A stretch of 64,000 nucleotides of DNA from Gonium pectorale (taxonomy: Eukaryota > Chlorophyta > Chlorophyceae > Chlamydomonadales > Volvocaceae). A program made the translations under genes and the position numbers. The stretch is taken from assembly GCA_001584585.1 (NCBI GenBank), contig LSYV01000003.1, positions 1,240,410-1,304,409 of the forward strand. Direction: 5' to 3'. The notes under the pieces were generated by a model. The model was not told the DNA's origin. It ran no database searches and saw only the letters and a program-made list of their open reading frames with translations. The stretch's first letter is position 1, and every line of letters starts with the position of its first letter. Shown here in pieces: positions 46,685 through 57,237 of this stretch.

Positions 46685-49482
46685 ATGGCGCTCCTCGGCT
46701 TCAACGTCTACAGAAACTTTGAGGTACGCCGGGACGGCTCGGCATTACTTGCTGGGGGCGGGTGATGATGCGTCCCTTCGCCCATGCCCCGTTCCCGGCC
46801 ATAACAACCTTTCTTGGCTTGCAGTACGACGCGGAGGAAAGAGACGTGATCCGGCTCATGGAGAAGTACGGTACGTCGGGTTTGGTGCCTGTCCTGCCCT
46901 GATGCCGGCCGAACTTGCTCACGCATATCTATCCTCTCTACGCCCCCCTCCCTCCAGGGCCCGTGGAGAAGATTGACATGAAGCAAGGCAAGCCCGGGGT
47001 TGGAGCGCCGTCCCCTGCCGCTGGATAACACAGCGCTGCCTCTGCTGAAAGCACCCTGCTTTGCAAAGAAAGCTGCTGTTTAGCGAAGGGCCGTCTGGCC
47101 GCCCCACAAACGCTCTCGTCTGTCGCATGCTGCCTACGCCCTTGGGACTCCAGGGCATGCGTGGATGTAGGGCAACATAAGCGTATGTCGGCATGCCGTC
47201 CCTCCTTCATCACCAACCGTTCCAGTCAGACCACATGTCCTACCCGACGGTGCCAGAACTACCGTGCCTGCGGCCCTCCTACCAATGCTACTGCTGACCG
47301 CACATTCATCATGGCAACGTGTCCTTTCAACGCCTTGCCGACACATCCACTTGCCCACAACCTTCGGCTACCTCCGGCCACTACTACTGCATTACCAATA
47401 GTGTGTCGTGCCCAGGTGTGTGAGCATCGCGCTTGACAGCGGCCTGCAGCCAACGAGTACTGCCCACGTGGACAGGGCTGCTCACAGGAAGGGGGCCTTC
47501 TTTCAGCGAAACCCTGAGGTTGTGCCCGAGTATGGGACCTTGATGTTGTTCCCTGAGTAGGTCCTGACATGGACTGTGCTCTGTCGGCCGCGATGTCATT
47601 GCCCGCCGCAGGCTTCGCCTTTGTCTACATGCGCTACAAGGAGGATGGGGATGAGGCAGTGCGGAGGCTGGACCGGACTGAGTGGTGCGTATGTCCCTTG
47701 ATCACACGGTGTCTCTGCCTCTCGAGTGACCTTTGGTGCCCTTTGACGCTGAGTCTGGCATTGTGGATCAACATCCCTGCTACGGCTGCCTGCTGTGCGT
47801 GTAGGGGCTACAAGCGGCGTCCACTTCGTGTTGAGTGGGCCCAGGTTAGTCACAAGGAATATTGGGTCATCCGTCATCGAGCACTGCTACACCGTATTCC
47901 ATCTGCACTGTGCACCCTGGGCTAGCAATGTACTGAGCTTCCATTTGTATGCTGTTTAGTTGCTTTGATGCCGGCTGCCGCAGTACCAAAGCCAAGCGCG
48001 TTGTGCCCCGATGGCTACAGAAATCGGAGGCGGACCGCAAGCGGGACACCCGGCCCTCGAGGACCCTGTTCGTCGTGAACTTTGTGAGTCGGTTCCATGT
48101 TGGTTTGGGGCTTGAGCATCTAACGTCGTCCGTGCGTTTGGTTCCAGACACGTGGCACCGGCTCCAGCTTGTATTTGGCACGCCAGCTCCCATGTGTGGA
48201 TGCACGTGCGATTTCGGCTTGATCCTTATGAAGAGGTCAACAAGCGGGCGCTTCGGGCAGGGCTGCATGGCCCATGTGGCACATGCCTGTGCTGCGTCTT
48301 ATACATGCAACAAGATTCCGTGGGCTCGGTCAACATCTGGTTGCCCGATGGGTGATTATGCGTAGGACGTGCGGCGCACGACTGAGCGCGACATCGACCG
48401 CTTCTTCTCCCGCTATGGGCGCCTGCTGCGCGTGCAAATCAAGAAGAACTACAGCTTTGTTCAGGTACGAGAGCTCCGTCAACGCCACTGCGCCTGTCCT
48501 ATGTTCAGTGTCAGCATGGATACCGTACAACTTCTGGCCCACTGCTGGCGCCCACATTTGGAGGCTGCCCAGACTTCACCGTGCTGTGGGCACATACGCT
48601 TATTATTGGCTGCAAATTGCTGCCTCGCTGCCTTCCGTTCGGGCCCCTGGGTAATTAGGACAGTCTGTGTCTACGGCCGTCGTTTTCACGTTCCTATGTC
48701 TTCCGGTCATTGCCGACGCGTCGTGCTTCCCTGGCCCCGCACAGTTTGCTGATGTCGAGAGCGCTATCCGAGCGCTGGAGCGGACCAACGGCGCTCAGAT
48801 GGACGGCCGGACGCTGGCCGTGGAGTACGTGCAGGTATGGTGTACGATGTGAGCGTTTGGGGACGGGCCTGGCATGTGGCTCACGCCACTGTCTCCATCT
48901 TTGGACTGTCTCCATCTCTGTCTCCGTCTTACATCCCTTCAACGGCGGAGGCGACAGCGTGCTGTTTCTCATCACCTGCAGAATGAGGATCCCAACATTC
49001 GTGTACCGGACTACAACAGCCGGGACCGGGACTACCGACGTGACAGGTGGGCTGGACATTTGGGGATGATGAAGTGTCTTACCACTATCGGTAAGCTATT
49101 GTACCAGGCCTGGCTCTGCGCCTGCTGTCGTTGTCGTACGTTGGTGTAACTTGGTGTTATCGGCTTTTGCCTATGCAGGTCACGCTCGCGGTCGCGTTCC
49201 CGGGGACGCAGCCGGAGCCCCCTGCCGGACCGCCGCGATCGGTCGCGCTCACGGGACCGGACCCGGCGCTCGCCGGAGCGCAGCCCTCCGCGGTACGACC
49301 GCCGCGCTTCACCCCCACGGGGCAGAAGCCGCAGCCCGCTGCCGGACCGCCGCGCTTCGCCTCCTCCACGGGGCAGAAGCCGCAGCCCGCTGCCAGACCG
49401 CCGCGCTTTGCCTCCTCCACGGGCCCGAAGCCGCAGCCCGCTGCCAGACCGCCGCGACCGCTCCCCTAGCTATGACCGCTAA
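46685..49482 (+). CDS. SR splicing factor, plant RS31/RS40 type
   Basis: Exons: 46685-46723, 46825-46870, 46958-46987, 47612-47684, 47805-47844, about 47997-48083, 48366-48464, 48745-48834, 48982-49046 and 49179-49482. The first RNA-recognition motif reads VYRNFEYDAEERDV, PVEKIDMKQGFAFVYM and RRPLRVEWAQ; the second reads RTLFVVNFD, RVQIKKNYSFVQFADVESAI and RTLAVEYVQ. An Arg/Ser domain follows, made largely of three near-identical units. Two RRMs plus an RS tail with this spacing are the plant-type RS subfamily, nuclear regulators of splice-site choice. Intron 3 starts with GC. The exon 6 start is unsettled: the obvious CCGCAG acceptor at 47983 breaks phase by one base, so CCAAG at 47996 was used; a one-base assembly error is the alternative. 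Long introns in such genes often hold regulated exons. Confidence 0.9.
49300..49449 (+). repeat. Tandem repeats encoding the RS domain
   Basis: Three units of 48, 51 and 51 bases, each encoding RRASPP(P)RGRSRSPLPD or a close variant, in the last exon of the SR gene. Confidence 0.9.
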
Positions 49483-50319
49483 GCAGAGCGAGCTTCAGAG
49501 TTTCGGTGTTTAGATTGTTTGTACTCACGGGAGATGCAATGGAGTTGAGAGCAGCCCCAACCCAAAAGGGTTGTGACTGGGAGCGGGAATGTTGCGTGTT
49601 TGTACATGGTAGTGCATGAGTTCCTAGCTGGTCTGATGTGCGCGGACATCACACATTTAGGTGCCGTGCATACCCGTACATGGTTTTCGGACGCAGTGGT
49701 CCTGTCGGCGTGATTGCTTGCCGCACCTCACCTGCGCGTTGCTGCTTGGCCGCGCAAGTGCACTGAGGTACTCACTCACTATGTACCGTCCGTTGTGCCA
49801 TGTGTGCCTGTGCCGTGCAATCGCGGATACCGAAAATGGGGCGTGCACACATTTATTGAGGGTCGCCAGCCGTGGGGCACGTGCGCAACATATTAAACGA
49901 GGGAGGCATCGGTCGTTCACTTCCCTCCTCATGGTGTTTTCTCATACGAGAATTATGTTTTCCTATACAGGGATCTGAATCAGCCGCGGTCCATGCTTGG
50001 AGCGGGGATATTCGTGCATGGAGCTGAGCATGTCGGCATTGCGGTGTCCTTATGAGTTTGCTGACAGTCGTTCATTTGCATGTAACCCAGTTGGGCTGAC
50101 TGCTTTTGAGTCATGTGTAATGAGGGCAAGGCAGTTCAGTTGGCTCGGTTAGATCTAGATTCTCGTCGTGCAATAGCTGGCTGAAGACTCAGGGGCAATT
50201 GGCATATGAATTATCATCTGAGTGCGAACCTCCGCTTTTACTAGTTGCCGAGAAAGCCTATCACTGCTGAGCTTGCACAGCCGAGCGACGTTCCTTGGCA
50301 AACAGTCTACCACGAAATC
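49483..50319 (+). other. 3' region of the SR gene and promoter of the AKR2-like gene
   Basis: The two genes run head to tail. TGTAA at 50116 marks the likely end of the SR transcript, leaving about 200 bp for the next promoter and leader. Confidence 0.45.
50116..50120 (+). terminator. Candidate polyadenylation signal, SR gene
   Basis: TGTAA about 635 bases after the TAA stop. Confidence 0.4.
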
Positions 50320-53300
50320 ATGCCCAACAAAGCCCCTGCTTTGCCGGCTCGCAAGGCTGCTGGGAGGAGGACTGCTGCGGCGCACACAAAACAACTGCCT
50401 ATCCTCGAGGCGCAGACCGTGACGCTAGAAGATGGCACGGAGGCGAGTGGGGTTGCCAATGCTATAATTACCTGGGCGGATCCTCCAGTATTGGTGTCTG
50501 ACTGTAGGCTTGCATCGGCAACTACTTGCTCGCAACATCAGACCTTCTACATATGGGCCCGTTCCTTTGGCATGTTTAGGTGCCCATCAAGATTCCTCCT
50601 GGCATGCCGACAGCGCAAGCCCAGGCGCTGGTGGCGTACCTGAAGTCCAACCCCGCGGCAGCCAAGGCCGCGTATGAGCAGGCCCAGATGATGATGCAAA
50701 ACCCGGCCATGGCGCACGCGTTCACCAACATGTCGGTGAGTACAAGATGCCTTTGTCTGCATCCGGAGGGCGACTCGCGTGTGGAAGTGAGTGTCGGTGC
50801 TGTTCGGCAGTGCTGTGCCGTTCCGCACCACCCGCACGAGTCACTTCCATTTTTCTCTTCGCTTGCGCCTCTGTCACAACATCGGTTGTACTCCTGTACA
50901 AAACCCATCGGCATCATGGGCTGCGAGGCAAGAACGCCCTGCTCCCATGTCCCAATTGTGTTGGCCTGGCAAGCCTGCTAGCTGCCCCGCCAGGATGGGG
51001 CAGCCGCGCTTCTGTGCTGGCTGTTGGCCGGGTGGCACCCTCACCACCATGAGCAGGCTCCCTAAACAACAGCCGCCACCGTTCCACGACAGGCTCCGCA
51101 AGCCCCGGCCATGATGGAGCGCCTGAACGCGCTCAAAGACGACCCGGAGCTGAAGGACATGTTTGAAGACATGAAGGTGAGAACGGAGGGTTGGGGAGCG
51201 TGGGCGCCTCCCTGGTGCCATCCTCGTCATCGTCCCCGCCCTTTACCCTTGGCCGGCAACCTCCTTACGCTTGTTGCTTGTTGGGAACGCGGGATTGGGC
51301 GACAGGCACTTTCTTTACACCTTTCCTTCCGCCCTTCCGCCCTTTCCAAAACAGAACAACGGAGCTGATGCCTTTAAGAAGTGGGTTCACGCTCTGCCGC
51401 GACCCTGCACATGTCAGCGCCGCAGAACGCTGCAAACCAGTACCCGTAGCTGTTTGCGTCCGGCGTGCAACCGCTCGAGGCCCTGGCTGTTCACATGACT
51501 TCCCGCACGGTGCATGCCGTGCGGTGGCTGCATATGGCTGTGCCTTGCCCTCGCACCATCGGGATGTAGCGGAGTAGCTCTTAAGACTCCCATTCCGTGC
51601 AGGTACTGGGATGACACGGAGCTGATGCTCAAGATCAGCAAGAAGCTCCGAGCGCTGGACGTGAGCGGCCAGGAGGGGCAGGCGGCGCCCGCGGCTGAGG
51701 GCGACGCCAGCGCGCCTGCTCCCGAGAAGAAGGTGAGTCATGTGTCGGCATGTCCGGATAGAAAGGTCACGGCGGTGAGCACAATGATTCACGAGCACGC
51801 ACATGGTCGGGTTTGGGTGTTCATGGTGGGTTACAATCCCGCTCAGAGTCCTGATTCCATCCTGGGATGATGTACGTTCTTTTCCTACTTTTTGAATGGG
51901 GCCTAATCCTTTGTTCGTTACAAAAGGGGCCGCGTTGCACAGGGACGGGACTGGGCTCCGGCGCAGCCGTCTCTCAGCTGTGTTGTTTTCACGGGGAACT
52001 CGTCAAGACCTGACTCGCATGCCCTGTTGTGACTCCTGATATGGGTCCTGGTGGCGAAAGCGTGATAGAGGTACAGGGAGCGCGCAAGGGCGCCTCTTCT
52101 CTGCCGGTCTTGTCCGCAAGCGGCCCACGCTCTGCCCCAACGTCCCCTGTGCAGCTGATTGCCAACCTGCACGACGCCGCCAAGCACGGCGATGTGGAGG
52201 CGGCCACGCGACTGATCGAGGAGGGAGCCGACGTGAACGCGCTGGTGGGTCGGTGCCTGGAAGCAGGAGTGTGAGGGGTCCCTCTGGTTGGCATTAAATG
52301 ATGATTCTCCCTGACACACGCCAAACAACGGAACGTCAGAGCGTCTGCGGCCCGGGCTTTTCGGTACTCAAAAAGTCCACCTTGTCAGCCATCATATCAT
52401 AGTTTAAGAATTCAAATGGTTGCGTGCTCCTGTCACGGCATACGTGCAGTGCTTTCCGTACTCAGCACAATTTCTACGACAACGGCTGAACATAGCATCA
52501 AACGAAACTGCCGTCGCCCAGCGCAAGTAGCCTTCCGTAAACGGCCGCATCTGTCGGCATTCCGTCTCCTGCTGCTGTAGAGCGACAAGGGCATCTCGGC
52601 GCTGGGCGTGGCCGTGGGGTTCAACCGACTCGACGTGGTCAAGCTGCTGATCGCCAAGGGCGCCGACCTGTCGTTCCGCGACCCCAAGAAGAACACCATC
52701 ATGCACTACGCGGCAGGTGAGTAGCCGAGGCACGGCGCAAGCGAGCAGCTCAGGGATCGTGGCACTGGCGGCGTGCCAGTGGGAGACGGGGTCAGCCAGC
52801 AGACACGGATGTGGGCGTGGCACGCGGACGTAGGAGCAAGTGGGTCGGGACCTTGCGGATGTGGGCGTGTGCTCCATGGGCACCTCCAATGCCCGACACC
52901 GTTGGGCTGAAGGTGACCGGAACCCGTATGGGTGTTCTTGATCGGAGTGGTAATTCAGCATTCGCGTGGTGCCTTGCGTCTCCGGCAACCTGCAGCAGCA
53001 TGAGAAACGTAGGGCAACATCGCGCAGTGTGCCAAGAATCCCCGTGCACTCGAGCCCTGTGTCCAGCGGTGCAAACGGTAACGGCTCCGCCCTGCCTCCC
53101 CAGGCTATGGCCGCATGGCAATTGCCAAGGCCCTGCTGGCTGCGGGGGCCGAGCTGGCTGCGGAGAACGACGCCAAGCAGACGCCGGTCGCCGTTGCTAA
53201 GCTCAACGGCGAGGTGAGCTGCTGGGCCAGAGTTGGCGCTGGGCGCGAGTGGGTCCGTCGGGTTTAGCCTGCCTTGTTATTAACAATACGGATGGAGAGG

Positions 53301-53564
53301 TCTCCCCATCATGCCAATAGATTGTCCTACAACCCTGGCAGCGTGCAGAAGGGCTTGGGGGGGATTGGCATGTGGCATGGCGCCGAGCACTGCAGTGCAT
53401 GGCTAACGGCTTACATGCTCTGCTCACGGCCGGGTTCCGTAACGCACTGTGTTGCCCGGCCCCGACCACAGCGCGAGATGGTCAAGTTCCTGGAGGGCAA
53501 GGCCGCCAGCGCAGTCAAGTCGGAGGCAGCAGCGGAGCCCGCCGCCACCGAAGCGACGGCCTAA
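50320..53564 (+). CDS. AKR2-like ankyrin-repeat chaperone for organelle membrane proteins
   Basis: Nine exons (50320-50418, 50580-50735, 51093-51176, 51355-51380, 51603-51732, 52155-52244, 52581-52716, 53104-53213, 53472-53564) join in phase to 924 nt, 307 residues. The middle part (ERLNALKDDPELKDMFEDMK, then YWDDTELMLKISKKL) matches the STI1-like region of AKR2, and the end carries four ankyrin repeats: LHDAAKHGDVEAATRLIEEG, GVAVGFNRLDVVKLLI, TIMHYAAGYGRMAIAKALL, TPVAVAKLNGEREMVKFL. AKR2 proteins in plants bind tail-anchored and signal-anchored proteins in the cytosol and deliver them to the chloroplast outer envelope or other organelles. The protein is slightly shorter than the Arabidopsis forms (about 340 residues). 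The first exon (MPNKAPALPARKAAGRR) is basic, unlike the usual acidic/PEST start, and its GTGACG donor is the least certain junction. Confidence 0.88.
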
Positions 53565-54559
53565 GCTGCCCTGCAGAGGCTGGGTGGGCCGGCTTTGGGT
53601 CGCCGGCGGTGCGGGGCCAGAACGGATGCTGCCGGATGGGAATAACCAAGGCTTGGCCGATTGACGTATTGCGCGCCTAGGGTGCGCGCCAACGTATGGC
53701 GTGTTGGTGCGATGTGGCTTTAGGGTTGAGGGCTTTTCAGGCAGGCGACAGGGGTACACACAGTCTGGGATGTTGTAGGACGTAGCAGCTTACGAATCAA
53801 AAAGGGTGGCGACACCCTGCACGATACGGTGCTAAGAAAAAGGCACTTCCTGGGATTACCATCAGGGAAATCTCCCGAGGACCCGGCCGCATGAGCCGGA
53901 TCTGCACTGTCTTACTATACGGGTTCCACGACTATTGATATCTTTTGGGCTAAATGACTTCTGACAAGCGCAGGCATAGCAGTATTGTGCCTCACGGTTC
54001 TGGCGGATAGTGTTTGTTGTGTACTTTGCTCACGAGCGGTGGCGCGTGGGACTTCGTTGTGAAAAGCATGCTGGGCTTTGACATGGTGGGCATCTCGCCG
54101 GCCTTCCCCACATGGGCGGCGCTCTTGGGTCATGAATCGCTTTCGTGCTGCCTCCGTGTCCACACGTACACTTAACATGCAATGCTGTGCATGCGCCTTG
54201 TGCACCACATTAAACGTAACACGCGAGACGAGGGGGCCCTGGGGCTCCAAACATACGCGGCGGAGCTAGAGCTGCATTTGTGCAGCAACCGGAAATGCGG
54301 CCACGCCGTGTTCCAACAACGCTCCTGCTGCAGTTACGACACCTCCAGGAATGCACTGGGACTGTCCCTAAGAACCTGACCATGAATATAGGCCAGGAGC
54401 GCGCAATCGTTTTCCTCGTTTTCTCCCCCAACGCCTTTGCTCACCTGCACACACCGTTACACCCACGCAATTACAACAACCCACCCCTACTCACTAACAG
54501 TAGTGAGCGCCCCCCGCGACAGCCTTGTCTACGTAAGCCCAATCGCTGCATACTACGTG
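53565..54559. other. Convergent 3' regions, AKR2-like and Ala/Pro-rich genes
   Basis: About 1 kb. Minus-strand TGTAA at 54471-54475 and 54457-54461 lie 85-100 bases past the minus-gene stop. I saw no plus-strand TGTAA for the AKR2-like gene. Confidence 0.45.
54457..54475 (-). terminator. Two candidate polyadenylation signals, Ala/Pro-rich gene
   Basis: Two minus-strand TGTAA words 14 bases apart, just downstream of the TGA stop. They support this stop and frame. Confidence 0.45.
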
Positions 54560-56429
54560 TCAATAAATGTACGTCCCTAGCGGGATGCCAGCCGCGGCTG
54601 CTGCCGCGCCGTTGCGCGGCGGCCAGGCGCTCCTTGCGCACGCATCGTTGGCCACTGTGGCCTGAGCCGCATCGGCGCGGGAGGCCTTCGCAGGCCGCGC
54701 CTCGGGGGCCGCACGCGGATCATCTGCCACGGAGGGATGGGGCCGCTTTGGCGCCTCTGCGGCAGGTCCAGACCTCCCGGAGTCGCCAGCGCCAGCGGGA
54801 GCGCACTGCCCCCCTTGCGGCTGGGTGCTTCCTGCGCCTCCAGCCCCCTTTGATGGCCCGGGTGGATTGGCCCGTGGATCATCTCGGACAGGCGAGGCCT
54901 GGTCAGTCCGTGCCCCGGAAGTCCCCGTGCCGGTGTGCCGGCACCCCTGGCTTTCGCCGCGCGGTGTTGGGCCGACGCCGCCGTCGATGACGCCGGCGGC
55001 GGTCAGGATGTCCTGTGGATGCAGCCGGCGTTGAATGGGCGAGGGAGAGCAGAGGGGCACGTAAGCAGGGAGTCATGGGATGCCATTTGCAAGGGGAGCT
55101 GGTAGTGACCCAAGCAGGCTTGTGTCCCGGTGCGTGCAGGGCCCCCAAGTGTGCACAGCGCGGTGCTGCACACCTCCACCTACCATGATGCTCCCAACCG
55201 GACCGCACAAGGACGGAACGGGCTCTGCGCGGAGCAGGGTGGGCACGGCAATTAGGTGAAGGACCAAGGACTAAAGGGAGAAGCAAACATAGGTACTGGA
55301 CTTGTACGGAAAGCTGAAGGTAACTGCTTGCTGCCCTGGCAGTGACGGCAGCAACTCGTCAAAGGCGGCTGCCGAGATGCCTGCGCTCCGCGTCGCAGAT
55401 GGGCCGCCCCGCCTCGCCCCTACCTGCTTTCACGGAGGCGGGAGCTGCGTCTGTGCAGCCATGGCCTCCCGAGCATGGGGGCGCCTTCGTGACATCTCCA
55501 TTAGCTCCGAGCTCCGCGGCTCCCTTCCCAGCACCCTTCTCCGGCAGCAGCAGGCTCACGTGCACCACCGCATCAACGCCAGCGCCCGCCTGGTCGATGG
55601 CCACTGACCCGGGCGGAGGAGCGGCGGCCTCTTGCGCGGCCTGAGCGGGCCGCGGTTGCTGCGCCTCCTCGGTCGGATGGTCACGAGGCCCTGGCTGCAT
55701 CACCACGACAGTGGCGGCGGCTGCGTTGAGGGCTCCATCGGGCTGGGGTGTTTGCCGCAACAGCTCCGGCGCCGTGCTGCCAACCCTTGGCGCACGGGCC
55801 GCAGCCGCTCCGGCGCACGCCGCCGGCTGGCCTGAGGTAGGGGCAAGTAGCACAGAAAGCAAAGATAGAGCAGGACGGAAAAGGTGCACAATCTGCACAC
55901 AGAGATTCGTAGGCTTTCCGAGGAATGTAGCAGCTGGCCGCCGTGACAAGGCACATGAGACGCGGTCTCCGGTCTCATGCAAGGGGGGCACAGGTAGCTT
56001 TACGCCCTCACCTGCTGACGCGGCTGCGGGGGCCACCCCATGGCTGTGTTCCGCAGCCGCTTCCTTGGCAGACCTTCGCAACCTCACACGCTCAGCGACA
56101 GTCACGATTGGGATCCCAGGAAGCGGCTTTTGCGGCGCTCCTGCAGCCAGCTGAGGATGGACTTCGCGCGGGCGCTTTTCAGCGCTGCGGGCCGCGCATG
56201 GTCCAGCCCCGGCCTGCTGCTGTTGCCGCTGCTGTCGTCCGCTGTCACCCTCCCGGCGCGCCGCGCCAGGGCCGCCGATCGCCGCCCCTACATTCCCGTT
56301 AATCGATTGGGGCACTGCAGCGGGCCTGCTCGGCGCCTGGGGCGCCAGTGGGTGCGCCGGGCGTACGTCAGGAGCCGCCAGCTGTGGGCGCACCAAGATG
56401 ACGGGCGGTGGTGCTTGCTGCCAGGTCAT
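54560..56429 (-). CDS. Ala/Pro-rich protein of unknown function
   Basis: Four exons, 56012-56429, 55424-55831, 55184-55224 (41 nt) and 54560-55012, join in phase to 1,320 nt, 439 residues, with strong GC at third positions throughout. The sequence is low in complexity (Ala, Pro, Gly, Gln) with short ordered islands: GIPIVTVAERVRLRRSAKEAA in the first exon, VVHVSLLLPEKGAGKG in the second, and EPVPSLCGPVGSIMDILTAAGVIDGG across the last junction. No family, signal peptide or membrane segment is recognised. The basic KRPREV may act as a nuclear signal, but that is a guess. The 41-nt exon was found because it is the only one with good splice sites that restores the coding frame of the last exon. 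The ATG at 56429 may be internal, since a CCACAG acceptor lies just before it. Confidence 0.55.
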
Positions 56430-57237
56430 GACAAGCCTGTGGATTGGACGATACACATGCGGCGAAAGTCGGGGGTTTGAGCTGCTCTCCACAGTTTCCC
56501 GTCGCTTGTCCTTCCTTGCAGCAATTGTCGACCATACTCACGATGATGGCCAGTGAAACGTCCGGCCTCCATCCAGCTTAATGCCCACACAGGGCTTTGA
56601 GCTGGTGTCTACCCCGATTTGAATGATAGTTCCCCTGCATTTGGGCGGTGTCGGGGGATGCCGGAGAACGAGGTGAGCCAGCCTTGAGGGGCCTCTATAT
56701 GGTCGAACTCGCATGTCATGTCAAGCAATTGCTTATCCAAAGGGCGAATTGGGCTGCTTGTCTCATGTCGGCTCACCAGAAAACACCGTTCTGCTTGCCC
56801 CACTCCTGCGCTGGCACCGCGACGCGCTGCCCAATAAGCAGCTCCATAACCCAACGAAATCTTTGTAGCTACTCCAACATGCAGCCCCACGCCCGGCTCA
56901 GACTCAGCCAGGGTAACTGGACTATTTGAAAAGGGTAGAGCCCAACCCTGCATATGCCTAAGTCAGGACACGCACACGCGTGTATCTATCGAAATAGATA
57001 ATGAATGCGAAGCAAAAATTGAGGATCCAGTTCCGCGTTTTGTCAGTTTTCGGTATTCTGTACTTCCCTGGCATGCACTGTATAGCATTGAGATTCATCG
57101 CGCAAGATTTTTCCCGCCGCGTTGGGGGAGACGGCCCTCCTGCTCCATTTCCGCGCTGTGAGACTGCTGAGCTGCGGGACATTGCATTTAATTTTGTCTA
57201 CATACCATTACGTAACTCGTCCCTTTGACGGGACGGA
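56430..57237. promoter_or_regulatory. Divergent intergenic region, Ala/Pro-rich gene and rsmG
   Basis: 808 bp. It should hold both promoters; upstream exons of the minus-strand gene may lie here. A 114-codon ATG-started frame on the minus strand (56609-56953) has weak codon bias and no partner exons. Confidence 0.35.

Noticed and set aside
54903..55286. Arg-rich alternative end for the Ala/Pro-rich gene (HPDRRRRHRRRRRP)
   Set aside because: The other frame has much stronger codon bias and is restored by the 41-nt exon.
56609..56953. 114-codon minus-strand frame with a true ATG
   Set aside because: Poor third-position GC, no splice partners and no family motif.
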